Below, piece after piece: positions 18,338-28,363 of a stretch of DNA of 64,000 bases; position 1 is the first letter of the stretch, and the number at the start of each line of letters is the position of its first letter. A program made the position numbers and the translations under genes. Below the pieces are notes generated by a model. The model did not search any database and was not told the DNA's origin. It saw nothing but the letters and a program-made list of their open reading frames with translations. The stretch comes from Cylindrospermum sp. FACHB-282 (lineage in GTDB: Bacteria; Cyanobacteriota; Cyanobacteriia; Cyanobacteriales; Nostocaceae), in contig NZ_JACJRJ010000008.1 of NCBI RefSeq assembly GCF_014697195.1, forward strand, positions 62,001 to 126,000, written 5' to 3'.

Positions 18338-21034
18338 ATGAAATACTGGATCACGAAATTAGCAATTTATACATTATTGCTGTATTTGCTGCTAGAACCT
18401 AATTACGCGATGGGCTACGCCCCGCCAAAGGCATTTGCCAGTCAACTGACAAATGCTGATGTTAAAAACGTAGCCAGTGCTGGTGATAATTTCGGGGCAA
18501 GCAAAAAGGTAGATTTTCGGCGATTTCGGGAGATAGTCAGAGGCACAGATCAGCTAGAGGGACTGTTCACACTTTATTACAGCAAAGATGCTGGCAAGAT
18601 TTACTTGCAACTGGCACCAGAACAGCTAAATAAAAACTACCTAGCTACGGTGACATTAGAATCGGGGCTTGGAGAAAGTGGACTTTATAGCGGTTTACCT
18701 CTGGCTGATTTCCTCTTCTACTTCCAGCGAGTAAACGATAATTTGCACTTTGTAGTGCGTAATGTCAAATTCCGGACTCAAGCTAATACACCAGAAGAGC
18801 GATCGCAAATTCGTTCATTTAGCGACTCAGTTCTTTATTCACTCCCCATAGATAGCATCGATCCGCGCAGTAAAAATATACTGATTAACCTGGATGATCT
18901 GCTAATGCAGGATTTTCCTGGATTAACTCCCCTATTAAAATACTCTTTACAGGCTGATTACCGCCTAGAAAAAAGCAAGTCATATTTTGGTGAAATCAGC
19001 AGCTTCCCCAAAAACCTGGAAATTGATTCAATTTACGGTTTTTATTCGCCAGAAGGAGCAAATTTAGTCACCTTACCTGATAGCAGGGCCCTTACCCTGA
19101 AGGTACACTACAGTTTTTCCCAGCTTGGCGAAAACAACGGTTATATTCCCAGACTAGCCGATGACAGAGTGGGATACTTTATCACCGCTTTCCAAAATTT
19201 CTCTAACAATCACCCTCAAGAACAATTTGTCCGTTACATCAATCGTTGGCATCTAGAACCATCCAACCCTAACGCACCTATATCTCCACCGAAAAAGCCA
19301 ATTGTCTTTTGGATTGAAAACTCTGTACCACTAGAGTACCGCGAGGCGATTCGGGAAGGTGTGCTGATGTGGAATCAAGCTTTTGAAAAAGCAGGTTTCC
19401 AAAATGCCCTGGAAGTACAGCAAATGCCAGATGATGCAGATTGGCAACCGGCAGATATACGCTACAACACTATTCGCTGGTTTAATTCTATCGATGGAGG
19501 TTTTGCTAAAGGCCCAGTGCGCGTCAACCCACTCACCGGGGAAATATTGGACGCAGATATTATTGTCGATGCCAATATGGTGCGCTCAATTCAGCAACAA
19601 TATCACCCACTGGGCAAAAACTCCTGTTCAGGTAATTTGCCTGGTATGTTCTCGAAGGATTTTCAGCCAGAGCAAATTTCTACAGCTAATGATGTCTGCT
19701 ATGGGATGGAGTCTGCAAATCAAGCCGCTATGGGGGCACTGGCGTTGTCAATTTTGCAAAACGCTACACCGAGTAGTGAGGCTATGCAGGACTATGTGCA
19801 TCAATATTTGCGTTCTCTAATCGCTCACGAAGTTGGACATACTCTTGGTTTGCGCCATAATTTTCACGGTAGCACTATGTTAGCTCCCGAAGAGTTAAAT
19901 AATCTGGAAATCACCCACAATAAAGGTTTAGTGGGTTCGGTGATGGATTATTTACCAGTGAATATAGCACCCCAGGGAGTCCAGCAAGGTGATTATTTTC
20001 CGGGGATGGTTGGCCCCTACGATGAATGGGCAATTGCCTATGGTTATAAAAGAAGTTCTAATCTGGCAATTGAGGCAATTATTCCCGAAGCAGAAAAAGG
20101 TTTTTTGGCACAAATTGCTTTGGTGTCACCTCAACCTGAGTTATCTTACGCCACTGATGAAGATATCTGGGATATAAATCCTCTGGCGAATGTCTGGGAT
20201 ATGAGTAGCGATGTGCTTGTTTATTCCCAATGGCAAATGGATAATGCCCGTGTGATGTGGCAACGCCTTGATCAGCATTATCTATTGCCGGGAGAAAGTT
20301 ATAGTCACCTGCGGGTTTTATTTAATAGGGTACTTCAATACTATTTTCGGAATGCCACTTTGCTGTCTAAATATATTGGTGGGCAATCTTTCCGCCGTGT
20401 TCATGCTGGGGATGAGATTTCCTGGGCATTTGTACCAGTGTCACTGATCAAACAACGTCAGGTGTTGGCGAAGTTGCAGTCTTATGTGTTTGCTGAGGAT
20501 GCTTTTAGTTTCTCACCTCAGTTGCTGAATCAGTTAGCACCGTCGCGCTGGCAACACTGGGGTAGCCCGGTACTTAATGACCGCCTTGATTATCCCATTC
20601 ACGATCGCATTTTGCATTTCCAAAGTGCGGTATTGCGATCGCTATTAGACAGCGAACGGCTAAATCGTTTGCAGGATATAGAATTCAAAAGCCAACTTGG
20701 GCAAGCACTCTCCATCCCCGAACTGTTCGATACTCTGCAACAGGGCATCTGGACGGAAGTTTTAGCATCAGTTGAACCAAAGCCAATTTCTAGTATCCGC
20801 CGTTCGTTACAACGGGAACATCTAAATATTTTGCTGGCAATGGTGTTGCATACTAGCGATACATCGGAAAATGGTCTGACACTGGCTTGGTATGAGTTGC
20901 ATCAACTGCAAACAGCCATTAATCTCAGGTTAAAGGAATTTGGGGAAAAGCTTGATCTTTACACACTAGCCCACTTAAAATTTTCTGGCGATCGCATCAC
21001 TAAGGCATTAAACGCCCAGTTACTCTCTAGATAA
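18338..21034 (+). CDS. Secreted zinc-dependent metalloprotease (898 aa)
   Basis: The N-terminus (MKYWITKLAIYTLLLYLLLEP) is a signal peptide or anchor. Then comes a long beta-rich region with REIVRGTDQLEGLFTLYYSKD, as in the DUF5117/DUF4953-type zinc proteases. The catalytic site is complete: HEVGHTLGLRH with zinc ligands His497, His501 and His507, Glu498 as the base, and a following VMDYL Met-turn segment. The family acts outside the cytoplasm on unknown substrates. It lies 259 bases after the giant-protein block and 21 bases before an M48-type gene. A palindromic repeat is built into the codons just after the signal sequence (18407-18426). Confidence 0.88.
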   Translation: MKYWITKLAIYTLLLYLLLEPNYAMGYAPPKAFASQLTNADVKNVASAGDNFGASKKVDFRRFREIVRGTDQLEGLFTLYYSKDAGKIYLQLAPEQLNKNYLATVTLESGLGESGLYSGLPLADFLFYFQRVNDNLHFVVRNVKFRTQANTPEERSQIRSFSDSVLYSLPIDSIDPRSKNILINLDDLLMQDFPGLTPLLKYSLQADYRLEKSKSYFGEISSFPKNLEIDSIYGFYSPEGANLVTLPDSRALTLKVHYSFSQLGENNGYIPRLADDRVGYFITAFQNFSNNHPQEQFVRYINRWHLEPSNPNAPISPPKKPIVFWIENSVPLEYREAIREGVLMWNQAFEKAGFQNALEVQQMPDDADWQPADIRYNTIRWFNSIDGGFAKGPVRVNPLTGEILDADIIVDANMVRSIQQQYHPLGKNSCSGNLPGMFSKDFQPEQISTANDVCYGMESANQAAMGALALSILQNATPSSEAMQDYVHQYLRSLIAHEVGHTLGLRHNFHGSTMLAPEELNNLEITHNKGLVGSVMDYLPVNIAPQGVQQGDYFPGMVGPYDEWAIAYGYKRSSNLAIEAIIPEAEKGFLAQIALVSPQPELSYATDEDIWDINPLANVWDMSSDVLVYSQWQMDNARVMWQRLDQHYLLPGESYSHLRVLFNRVLQYYFRNATLLSKYIGGQSFRRVHAGDEISWAFVPVSLIKQRQVLAKLQSYVFAEDAFSFSPQLLNQLAPSRWQHWGSPVLNDRLDYPIHDRILHFQSAVLRSLLDSERLNRLQDIEFKSQLGQALSIPELFDTLQQGIWTEVLASVEPKPISSIRRSLQREHLNILLAMVLHTSDTSENGLTLAWYELHQLQTAINLRLKEFGEKLDLYTLAHLKFSGDRITKALNAQLLSR
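18407..18426 (+). repeat. Interspersed palindrome inside a coding region
   Basis: The sequence GCGATGGGCTACGCCCCGCC contains GGGC-TAC-GCCC and looks like the short GC-rich palindromes scattered in Nostoc-type genomes. Here it is translated in frame as AMGYAPP, just after the hydrophobic part of the signal peptide of the 898-aa protease. It may be an inserted repeat tolerated by the linker. Confidence 0.45.
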
Positions 21035-21055
21035 CCTGCAAAAAACTGACAACCC

Positions 21056-21943
21056 ATGACGAGAAAAGTATTAACTGGACTGAATTCACAAGCTTATGAG
21101 CACCCCTTTGATCGCAAAGCCTTGGCTTCTCTGAAAAATATGCCTGGTGTCTCCCCACTGCTAAAAAAGATTAATGAGTATGGCATTGATCGCCTACTCA
21201 GGCTACAAAGCCTTGGTAGTGAAATTAGAGTTACACCCAATAATTTTCCTCAATTGCATCAGCCACTTGTAGAAACTTGTCAAATTCTTGATGTTGCCAA
21301 CCTGCCGGAAATGTATCTGTTTCGCGGCACAGGGCACATTAATACCTATGTAGTTGGGGTGGAAAAATCCATTATCGGGATTAATCTAGATGGTATGGAG
21401 TGGCTAAACCCAGAGGAATTACTTTTTGTTTTGGGACACGAAGTTGCTCGCATTAAGAGTCAACACATGATTTATCACCAAATGGCAATTGTCATGCCAG
21501 CTTTGAAAAATTTGTTAAGCAGTACTACACTGGGATTAGGAGGCTTGATAGCTGGTGGCTTGGAACTGGCTTTATATAATTGGCTGATGATGGCTAGGTT
21601 CACTGCTGATCGTGCTGGGTTGTTAGCTTGTCAAGATATTGATGTGGCCACTACTGCACTGATAAAACTCGCAGGTTTGCCAGAAGAATATTTGACTACT
21701 AGTGTAATTGATGATTTTGTTGTTCAAGCCAGAGAGTTTGCAGCCAATGACTTTGATAGTTTGGATCAGGTGACTAAAATATTAAGTTATACAGAAACCC
21801 GGCTTTCTTGGGTAGTTATGAGGGTTGGCGAGTTATTAAAATGGGTTGATTCTGGAGAATATGATAATTTAATTCAACACAAAGAGAAAGATTTAAACAC
21901 CCCAGAAGAAAAGGAAGGGTGGAATTTTTTGACTTCTTGGTGA
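21056..21943 (+). CDS. M48-family protein, probable inactive pseudo-protease (295 aa)
   Basis: The fold is that of the short cyanobacterial M48 peptidases (VLGHEVARIKSQHMIYHQM, then RFTADRAGLLACQD). The expected HExxH is here H128-E129-V130-A131-R132, so the second zinc ligand His is Arg. The third ligand, Glu in the usual ExxADRAG, is Arg181 (RFTADRAG). The codons are clear in the DNA, so this is not a reading error on my side. With two of three zinc ligands lost, hydrolysis is unlikely. The rest of the frame is intact and full length, so it is probably kept for another role, for example modulating the active protease encoded 21 bases upstream. There are weak hydrophobic stretches around 150-178 and no N-terminal signal. 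Confidence 0.85.
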   Translation: MTRKVLTGLNSQAYEHPFDRKALASLKNMPGVSPLLKKINEYGIDRLLRLQSLGSEIRVTPNNFPQLHQPLVETCQILDVANLPEMYLFRGTGHINTYVVGVEKSIIGINLDGMEWLNPEELLFVLGHEVARIKSQHMIYHQMAIVMPALKNLLSSTTLGLGGLIAGGLELALYNWLMMARFTADRAGLLACQDIDVATTALIKLAGLPEEYLTTSVIDDFVVQAREFAANDFDSLDQVTKILSYTETRLSWVVMRVGELLKWVDSGEYDNLIQHKEKDLNTPEEKEGWNFLTSW

Positions 21944-21965
21944 TTTCTGGAGGGAGTTAGAATTA

Positions 21966-23039
21966 CTATATTAAGTTAGCTTTTATCGGTAGGGTCAAAA
22001 CAAATTCTGTGCCTTGTCCTATGGTGGAATTAAAATCAAGTTTCCCTTTATGTAGTTCTGTCACAATTTGATAGCTGATAGATAAACCCAATCCAGTTCC
22101 TTTACCCACGGTTTTAGTAGTAAAGAATGGGTCAAATAACCTCGATTTAATTGTATCTGGAATTCCGAGACCATTGTCTGCAATTGAAATCATGATCTGG
22201 TTTTCAGCTATCAGACGGGTATAAATCCAAATTGTATTGTGATGTGCAACGATTTCTTCAGTTGTCCGCTGCTCATTTGCCTCTTCCAAGGCATCAATTG
22301 CATTAGACAGGATATTCATAAATACCTGATTGAGTTGACTGGGGTAACACGTTAATAAAGGTATTTGTTCATATTCTCGAATTAATCGAATGCCATTTGG
22401 ATTTTTTGGAGTGGCTCTCAAGCGCGTATTTAAAATCACCAACGTGTTATCAATTTCTTCATGAATATCAACTACTTTTAAAGTGGCTTCATCAAATCGA
22501 GAAAAAGTGCGTAGTGATTTGATAATTTTAGCAATTCGCTCTGCTCCAATATGCATTGATTGAAATATTTTTTCTAAATCTTCTTTGATAAATTCCAGTT
22601 CAATAGCTTCAATTTCTTGTTTAATTATATCGACTGGTTCAGGGTAACACTGCTGATATAGTTGGATTAGTCTAAATAAATCTTGAAAATAATTATTAGC
22701 ATAGGGCAAATTTCCGTAGATAAAGCTAATGGGATTGTTAATTTCGTGGGCGATACCGGCAACTAAAACGCCAAGAGCAGACCTTTTTTCAGATTCAATA
22801 AGTTTCACCTGCAATGCTTTGAGGTTTCCTAGGGCAATTTCTAGCTCACGGCTGCGGTTTTTTAAAGTAGTTTGCGACTCTTCTAACTCTCGAATCACCC
22901 CTTTAAGAATCGCCTCGCTGCGTTCGCTGGCATGCTCTAGTTGGTATCGATCATCTTCAGATCGCTCTAGTTTTTTTTTCAGAATCCTAATTTCTTTAGC
23001 TAATTTTTTAATTTGCTCTTCACTATCTGCGGATTCCAT
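21966..23039 (-). CDS. Cytoplasmic histidine kinase (357 aa)
   Basis: Residues 1-88 are a long coiled coil ([22 protein letters not shown]). The dimerisation/phospho-acceptor helix [14 protein letters not shown] carries His98. The catalytic ATPase domain shows the N box [12 protein letters not shown]1 [10 protein letters not shown] box LFDPFFTTK and G2 GKGTGLGLS. There is no membrane segment or sensory domain of its own. It starts only six bases after the FIST-domain gene stops, so the FIST protein is the likely signal-input subunit. No response regulator is next to it, so the partner must be elsewhere. The DNA between this gene and the convergent M48 gene is 22 bases. Confidence 0.9.
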   Translation of the reverse strand: MESADSEEQIKKLAKEIRILKKKLERSEDDRYQLEHASERSEAILKGVIRELEESQTTLKNRSRELEIALGNLKALQVKLIESEKRSALGVLVAGIAHEINNPISFIYGNLPYANNYFQDLFRLIQLYQQCYPEPVDIIKQEIEAIELEFIKEDLEKIFQSMHIGAERIAKIIKSLRTFSRFDEATLKVVDIHEEIDNTLVILNTRLRATPKNPNGIRLIREYEQIPLLTCYPSQLNQVFMNILSNAIDALEEANEQRTTEEIVAHHNTIWIYTRLIAENQIMISIADNGLGIPDTIKSRLFDPFFTTKTVGKGTGLGLSISYQIVTELHKGKLDFNSTIGQGTEFVLTLPIKANLI

Positions 23040-23045
23040 AAACCG

Positions 23046-24218
23046 TTATTTTATACCTAGAATTAGGGTAACAAATGTTTCTTGATGATAATAATTTAAA
23101 CCCTGTGATTTCATGGGCACAAATTCGCCGTAAGTATAGAAGCCGCAGATGGGGATAGTTTGGGAAAGTGTATTTTTCACAACATCTAATTCTTCTTTAG
23201 CTCTCGTACCCAAAATCCAACGGCGACAGCAACAAGAAAATAGTAAAACAGCTTCTGGTTCTGTGCCTGGATAGTTTTCTAAAGCCATCTTCAAGGAAGT
23301 TTCAGCCGCTGCAATTATTTCATCACGACTACTTTTTGTCACTTGCACTACTGCTTGCTCAGGAATATGACAGAGAAAATTAATGCTACCTGTTTCTGCA
23401 TCGCAACTATTAGGAACTCTCATGTAATAGTCTTCGCTATCTTGTTCATAAACAGCCAATCCATTTTCAGGACTTGGTAGGCGATCGCCTAAATAGCGTT
23501 GGTAAAATTCTAGTGCAGGTTTTCCATCAATTTCATATAGAACTGTTCCGTGAGATTTAGTTACAATACTTTTGTTGCCAATAGGTTGCAACCCACATCC
23601 TTTTCCATAAGAAAATTGCAAATCTCCAGAAAAGATCAGAACGGGTAGAGCATCAGTGACTACTTCAGTTCGGCAAAATTGATAAGTTGTTTGCATCCTG
23701 AATTGATCTCCTGCCATACCACCAATAATCGGAACCTGTGAACCTAAAGCTAACTCCAATCCGCTAAGAATCGCATCACTGCTGGTGATTGAACCATCTG
23801 CTGTATAGCTAGCAGGTAGGGTAATACACAGTTTGGGAGGTGTGCTACTGTTTTCAGTTGCCTGTTGAACTGCCTGTTGAGCAGCAGCGAGGGGGTTGTC
23901 TTTGGTTTTATATCCCACTCCCGCACGGATTTCTACCGTATCAGAGCAGAAAAGCATGAGTGTGAGAGAGTCTTGTTGAAAACCCAATATTGAGGACATC
24001 TCACCATCTGTGGTACAACCAATCAGTTCGATCTTGGGAAACATCTGATTGATTGCTTGAAGGATTAGGGTATGTTCAAAATCAATGGCAGCAAATAACA
24101 GACCCCCTTGAGGAACAGTGCCTGTCAATGCTTTGATACATTGATCTAGGACTTCCTCAATAGCACTTTGAGCATCAGGATCTTCACTGTGACCAATGGC
24201 AATTTTTAGCATTTTCAC
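23046..24218 (-). CDS. FIST-domain sensory protein (390 aa)
   Basis: The N-terminal FIST domain (IAIGHSEDPDAQSAIEEVLDQ, LIGCTTDGEMSS, GGMAGDQF) and C-terminal FIST_C (GLAVYEQDSEDYYMRVPN, SCCCRRWILG, PICGFYTYGEF) match the F-box/intracellular signal transduction family, proposed to bind small ligands such as amino acids. A Cys-rich SCCC stretch lies in the C-terminal half. It is the first gene of a two-gene operon with the histidine kinase, six bases apart. This is the pattern of a receptor split from its kinase. Confidence 0.9.
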   Translation of the reverse strand: MKMLKIAIGHSEDPDAQSAIEEVLDQCIKALTGTVPQGGLLFAAIDFEHTLILQAINQMFPKIELIGCTTDGEMSSILGFQQDSLTLMLFCSDTVEIRAGVGYKTKDNPLAAAQQAVQQATENSSTPPKLCITLPASYTADGSITSSDAILSGLELALGSQVPIIGGMAGDQFRMQTTYQFCRTEVVTDALPVLIFSGDLQFSYGKGCGLQPIGNKSIVTKSHGTVLYEIDGKPALEFYQRYLGDRLPSPENGLAVYEQDSEDYYMRVPNSCDAETGSINFLCHIPEQAVVQVTKSSRDEIIAAAETSLKMALENYPGTEPEAVLLFSCCCRRWILGTRAKEELDVVKNTLSQTIPICGFYTYGEFVPMKSQGLNYYHQETFVTLILGIK

Positions 24219-24583
24219 ATTCTAGTAAGTTTTCCTTACTTTTGGATTTAGTATTCAAATTATAGAGGATGAAAAACTTAATCTAAACTGCAACTTTTAG
24301 TTTATACAAGTAAGTAGGCGAAAAAAATCAAACTATGTTAAGTAAAGTAAAAAATATTGAAATTAGCTCTTAGTAAGGAATTCAGCCCTTCTTTGTCAAG
24401 AGAAAGCGGGCATAGCTGCGTTTACCGCGTAGCCTCTCAAAGAGAGGCTAAAGCCCTCACTACAAACCTTACATCAAAATAAGGTATACAATGGGGGGCT
24501 GTCCGGCCCACCCCACAAGAGTTTCACTGCTAATATCTGTACTTTATGTACTGGCAAAGTGCTGTATGTCGAGAATCAACTGT
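24219..24583. other. Intergenic region with an interspersed hairpin repeat
   Basis: It lies between the FIST gene start and the 3' end of the ROK gene. Bases 24430-24450 form a near-perfect hairpin (TAGCCTCTC, AAA, GAGAGGCTA) within a GC-richer patch (GCATAGCTGCGTTTACCGCG) that resembles the repeats common between genes in Nostoc-like genomes. It may also act as a terminator-like stem for the ROK gene. No gene is seen. Confidence 0.55.
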
Positions 24584-25291
24584 CTAATCTTTCCACAAAG
24601 CAATCCCACCCAATAAACCAGTGACATTGGGAATGAGTTTTACATTTAACGGCAAATGCATATTTACCTTAACAGCTTCACCGCCGCCGATATAAAGGTA
24701 GTCATAATTGAAAAGATGTTGCAAAGAAGCGATCGCTTTTTCTAACCGTCGATTCCACTTTTTCTCACCAATCCTTTCCAAAGCTGCACGTCGGAGTTGT
24801 TGTTCATAAGTCTCCCCTTTGCGAAACGGATGATGTCCCATTTCCATATTCGGCACTAGAGTTCCATTGACAAACAAAGCCGAACCAAAGCCAGTCCCCA
24901 GTGTCACTACCAATTCCACACCCAACCCGGCGATCGCACCTAAACCCTGCATATCAGCATCATTAATCACCCGCACAGGTTTGTTTAACTGCTTAGACAA
25001 TATTGTTGCCAAATCACAGCCAATCCAATCTGGATGTAAGTTTACCGCCGTTTCTGTGACTCCACATCGCACCACACCGGGAAAACCTACAGAAACACGA
25101 TGAAAATCGCCTTGTGCCGCTGCTAACACCACAATAGCGTTAATTACTACCTCCGGTTTAGCCGGTTGAGGCGTCTCTAAACGCGCCCTTTCCGTTAAGG
25201 GCTTGCCGGCGATATCCAACACCATAGCCTTGACACCACTACCGCCAATATCCACCGATAGGGTGCGAATTGATCCATGATCTTCAACCAT
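24584..25291 (-). CDS. ppgK: ROK-family kinase, polyphosphate glucokinase-like (235 aa)
   Basis: The phosphate-binding motif LSVDIGGSGVKAMVLD lies at the N-terminus, the second ATP/polyP site is TLGTGFGSALFVNG, and the MEMGHHPF motif corresponds to the ExGH sugar-binding part of ROK kinases. The length (235 aa) fits the short polyphosphate glucokinase type (phosphorylation of glucose with polyphosphate or ATP) rather than full ROK repressors; there is no helix-turn-helix. It sits beside the pst phosphate uptake operon, which fits a role in polyphosphate use. Substrate choice cannot be read from the sequence alone. Confidence 0.75.
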   Translation of the reverse strand: MVEDHGSIRTLSVDIGGSGVKAMVLDIAGKPLTERARLETPQPAKPEVVINAIVVLAAAQGDFHRVSVGFPGVVRCGVTETAVNLHPDWIGCDLATILSKQLNKPVRVINDADMQGLGAIAGLGVELVVTLGTGFGSALFVNGTLVPNMEMGHHPFRKGETYEQQLRRAALERIGEKKWNRRLEKAIASLQHLFNYDYLYIGGGEAVKVNMHLPLNVKLIPNVTGLLGGIALWKD

Positions 25292-25493
25292 TAGTTTTAC
25301 CCTCGTTGCTGCTATCTCTTTGGATATTATGCTGCGGCATTCAGATGATATCCAGATATTTTGAGAGTCTTCACAACTTCCCGAATCATCGAGATGTTGC
25401 CAGCAAACTGACCTTTCCTCTACCCCCTAAAAGAATTTTCAGAGATTCATCAGCATTTTCACGTAGATTAAATTGCTTTTTCTAAGTCTAGAT

Positions 25494-26297
25494 TTAACCA
25501 AATTTGCCCCCGACGTAATTCCGGGTATCTTCCTGCTGGGGATTGCTGAAAATACTCTCTGTCAATTCATATTCAACCAGATATCCCATTTTATTGCCCG
25601 TTTCCGTCGCTCGTGCATTAAAAAAGGCCGTCATATCTGACACCCGCGTAGCCTGCTGCATATTGTGAGTAACGATAATAATCGTATACTGGGATTTCAG
25701 TTCTCGAAGTAATTCCTCAACCCGCAAAGTTGAAATTGGGTCAAGAGCTGAACAGGGTTCATCCATCAGCAAAACTTCTGGTTGAATAGCTAAAGCGCGG
25801 GCAATACACAAGCGCTGCTGTTGACCACCAGATATAGATAGACCGCTCTGCTTGAGTTTATCTTTAACTTCATCCCACAAAGCAGCTTGCCGCAAACTCT
25901 GCTCTACCAATACATCCATATCACCACGATAACCATTAACCCTGGCGCCAAAGGCGATATTTTCATAAATTGATTTGGGGAAGGGGTTAGGCTTCTGAAA
26001 CACCATACCAACCTGACGGCGCAAATCTACTGGGTCAATCTTTTTATCATAAATATTTCTGTTCTGAAAGGTAATTCTGCCCTCAATGTGTGTACCGGAA
26101 ATCAAGTCATTTAATCTGTTAAAACATCTGAGTACGGTACTTTTACCACAACCAGAAGGGCCGATAAAAGCCGTAATTTTGTTTTTTTTAATATCTAAGT
26201 TAACATTACTAACTGCTTTAAAATTACCGTAGAAAACAGATAATTCTTCAGTTCGCAAAATATGCTCATCAGTGGCGGTTTTTGTAGTAAATGCCAT
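25494..26297 (-). CDS. pstB: Phosphate ABC transporter ATPase PstB
   Basis: 267 aa, the usual length. Walker [11 protein letters not shown]-loop VFQKPNPFP, signature [14 protein letters not shown], Walker [14 protein letters not shown] and the switch His in IIVTHNMQQ are all present. It powers phosphate import through PstC/PstA. It is the last gene of the minus-strand pstS-pstC-pstA-pstB operon, 69 bases after pstA. Confidence 0.96.
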   Translation of the reverse strand: MAFTTKTATDEHILRTEELSVFYGNFKAVSNVNLDIKKNKITAFIGPSGCGKSTVLRCFNRLNDLISGTHIEGRITFQNRNIYDKKIDPVDLRRQVGMVFQKPNPFPKSIYENIAFGARVNGYRGDMDVLVEQSLRQAALWDEVKDKLKQSGLSISGGQQQRLCIARALAIQPEVLLMDEPCSALDPISTLRVEELLRELKSQYTIIIVTHNMQQATRVSDMTAFFNARATETGNKMGYLVEYELTESIFSNPQQEDTRNYVGGKFG

Positions 26298-26366
26298 GCA
26301 AAAATTTCCAATTAATTGACGATTTAAAATTTGATTTAAACCCCACAGTCAATGATAATAATTAAA

Positions 26367-27302
26367 TTATCGGCGTGACTGCTGGAACTTATTGCGTAAC
26401 AAGATTGCTGATGTATTCATTAGCAGTAGCAAAAGCATCAAAACAATAATCGCAGCAGCAGCATTATTATGAAACTCTGGCTGGGGACGAGAAACCCAGT
26501 TATAAATTTGAATTGGCAGGGCTGTAAAAGGACTTTGCAATCCTTTTAAAGAAAGATCAGGAACGAAAGCAATGAAAGTCAAAGCTCCAATCGTGATTAG
26601 AGGAGCTGTTTCACCGATGGCTCGCGAAAGTGCCAAAATTGTACCTGTGAGGATACCTGGTAAAGCGATGGGAAAAATTTGTACTCGGATCACCTGCCAC
26701 TTGGTTGCTCCCAAAGCATAACCTGCTTGCCGCAGACTATCGGGAACGGCACGTAAAGATTCACGAGTAGTAATGATGATAATTGGTAAAATCAACAAAC
26801 TCAGAGTTAAAGCACCAGCTAATACACTCCGTCCATTGGTAAGTGGAGCCATCCACCGCACGAAAACTTGCAAACCTAGCAGTCCATAAATAATCGATGG
26901 CACTGCGGCTAAATTGGCAATATTAATTTCTACAAACCTAGTTAACCAAGTATCTTTTGCATATTCTTCTAAATAGATTCCCGCCCCAACTCCTAAGGGA
27001 AAGGAAACTATAGCAATTGTTACTAATAACCAAATGCTGCCTACTAGAGGAGACAATATCCCGGCTATGTCTGGACGACGAGAAGGGTAACTGGTAATAA
27101 AAGACCAATTTAACCGAGCCAGCCCATCAGTCAACACATTGAATAGCAAAATAGCCAGCACTGACAACGCAAATAAAGTTGCAGACCAAGCCAAAATTTC
27201 AAAAACTTTGTCAAAAGTGTAGCGCTTAGATAGAGAGACATCAAAGTCCGGATTTTCTCCAGAGTAGTTCTGATCTGTGGACTGGGAATTTCGGAAACTC
27301 AT
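26367..27302 (-). CDS. pstA: Phosphate ABC transporter permease PstA
   Basis: 311 aa with about six membrane helices. The coupling EAA-type loop is RQAGYALGATKWQVIRVQIFP. The N-terminal 35 residues are hydrophilic. It overlaps the end of pstC by four bases (ATGA), so the two permease subunits are translationally coupled, as expected for a one-to-one heterodimer. Confidence 0.95.
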   Translation of the reverse strand: MSFRNSQSTDQNYSGENPDFDVSLSKRYTFDKVFEILAWSATLFALSVLAILLFNVLTDGLARLNWSFITSYPSRRPDIAGILSPLVGSIWLLVTIAIVSFPLGVGAGIYLEEYAKDTWLTRFVEINIANLAAVPSIIYGLLGLQVFVRWMAPLTNGRSVLAGALTLSLLILPIIIITTRESLRAVPDSLRQAGYALGATKWQVIRVQIFPIALPGILTGTILALSRAIGETAPLITIGALTFIAFVPDLSLKGLQSPFTALPIQIYNWVSRPQPEFHNNAAAAIIVLMLLLLLMNTSAILLRNKFQQSRR

Positions 27303-28240
27303 TCGTATTTCTCCCGGAAGCGGCGAACAAACCAGTAACTAAAAATATTCAGGGCTAAGGTGATGACAAACAAAGTCATACCCACTGCAAAAATTGTGTT
27401 GTAGGCTAGTGAACCGGCTGGCGTATCCCCTTGGCTCACTTGGACAATATAGGCTGTCATTGTTTGAACTGGTACTAGCGGATTGAGTCCTAGCTGGGGA
27501 TTTTGACCCGCAGCAATAGTGACAATCATAGTTTCACCAATGGCACGGGAAATAGACAAAATAAAAGAAGCTACTATCCCAGATAAAGCTGCGGGTAAGA
27601 TGACTGCAACTATTGTTTCCCGTTTGGTTGCGCCTAATGCGTAGGAGCCATCCCGTAGACTTTGAGGAACTGAATAGATGGCATCTTCACTCAAAGAAGC
27701 TACCAGTGGAATAATGGAAATTCCCAATACTATCCCCGCACTCAAAGCATTAAATCCCTGCAAACTAGGAATGACTTTTTGCAGAAATGGTGTTACTGTC
27801 AGCAGTGCAAAGTAACCAAAAACAACGGTGGGCACACCTGCTAGAACTTCTAGGGCAGGCTTGAGCCATTTGCGAAGCCCAGCAGAAGCATATTCACTCA
27901 AACAGATTGCGGCTAACAAACCAATAGGTAATGCTATGGCGATCGCAATTGTAGAGGTAAGCAATGTGGCACTCAAGAGCACCATAATGCCAAACTGTTT
28001 ATTAGCAAACAGTGGTGTCCATTGTGTTTCTGTTAAGAACCGCCAGATCGGTACTTTTTGAAAAAATCCTACAGTTTCAAAAATTAGCGTTAAAACAATG
28101 CCGATTGTAGTCGCTACCGAGATAAAAGCAAACACAGCAAATAGCCCTTTTACTGTAGTTTCTATCTGCTGATTCAATCTACGATTTGGTTGCCATAATT
28201 CGGCAGTATCTCCTGAAGTCGGTAACGGGTTGACACTCAT
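27299..28240 (-). CDS. pstC: Phosphate ABC transporter permease PstC
   Basis: About six membrane helices and the coupling loop RDGSYALGATKRETIVAVILP. The frame is open from 28270, but I place the start at the internal Met (MSVNPLPTSGD, 28240) because a perfect AGGAGGT stands nine bases before it (plus-strand CCTCCT at 28251-28256). It overlaps pstA by four bases. A strong hairpin at 28289-28310 separates it from pstS. Confidence 0.94.
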   Translation of the reverse strand: MSVNPLPTSGDTAELWQPNRRLNQQIETTVKGLFAVFAFISVATTIGIVLTLIFETVGFFQKVPIWRFLTETQWTPLFANKQFGIMVLLSATLLTSTIAIAIALPIGLLAAICLSEYASAGLRKWLKPALEVLAGVPTVVFGYFALLTVTPFLQKVIPSLQGFNALSAGIVLGISIIPLVASLSEDAIYSVPQSLRDGSYALGATKRETIVAVILPAALSGIVASFILSISRAIGETMIVTIAAGQNPQLGLNPLVPVQTMTAYIVQVSQGDTPAGSLAYNTIFAVGMTLFVITLALNIFSYWFVRRFREKYE

Positions 28241-28288
28241 GGTCAGCACACCTCCTAAGTACAAAGTCATTGGTTTTTATAGATACAA

Positions 28289-28310
28289 AGCCAGCTTGAT
28301 CAAGCTGGCT
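28289..28310 (-). terminator. Intercistronic hairpin between pstS and pstC
   Basis: A perfect 22-base palindrome whose half is AGCCAGCTTGA. On the minus strand it follows pstS and precedes pstC, with only a weak U-stretch behind it. It is the kind of stem that stabilises or partly terminates after the binding-protein gene, so that PstS is made in excess over the membrane subunits. Confidence 0.7.
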
Positions 28311-28363
28311 AAATATTTTTGGATCTACTTACCATTCTCAATATAGCAATTGCCAAAAGATTC

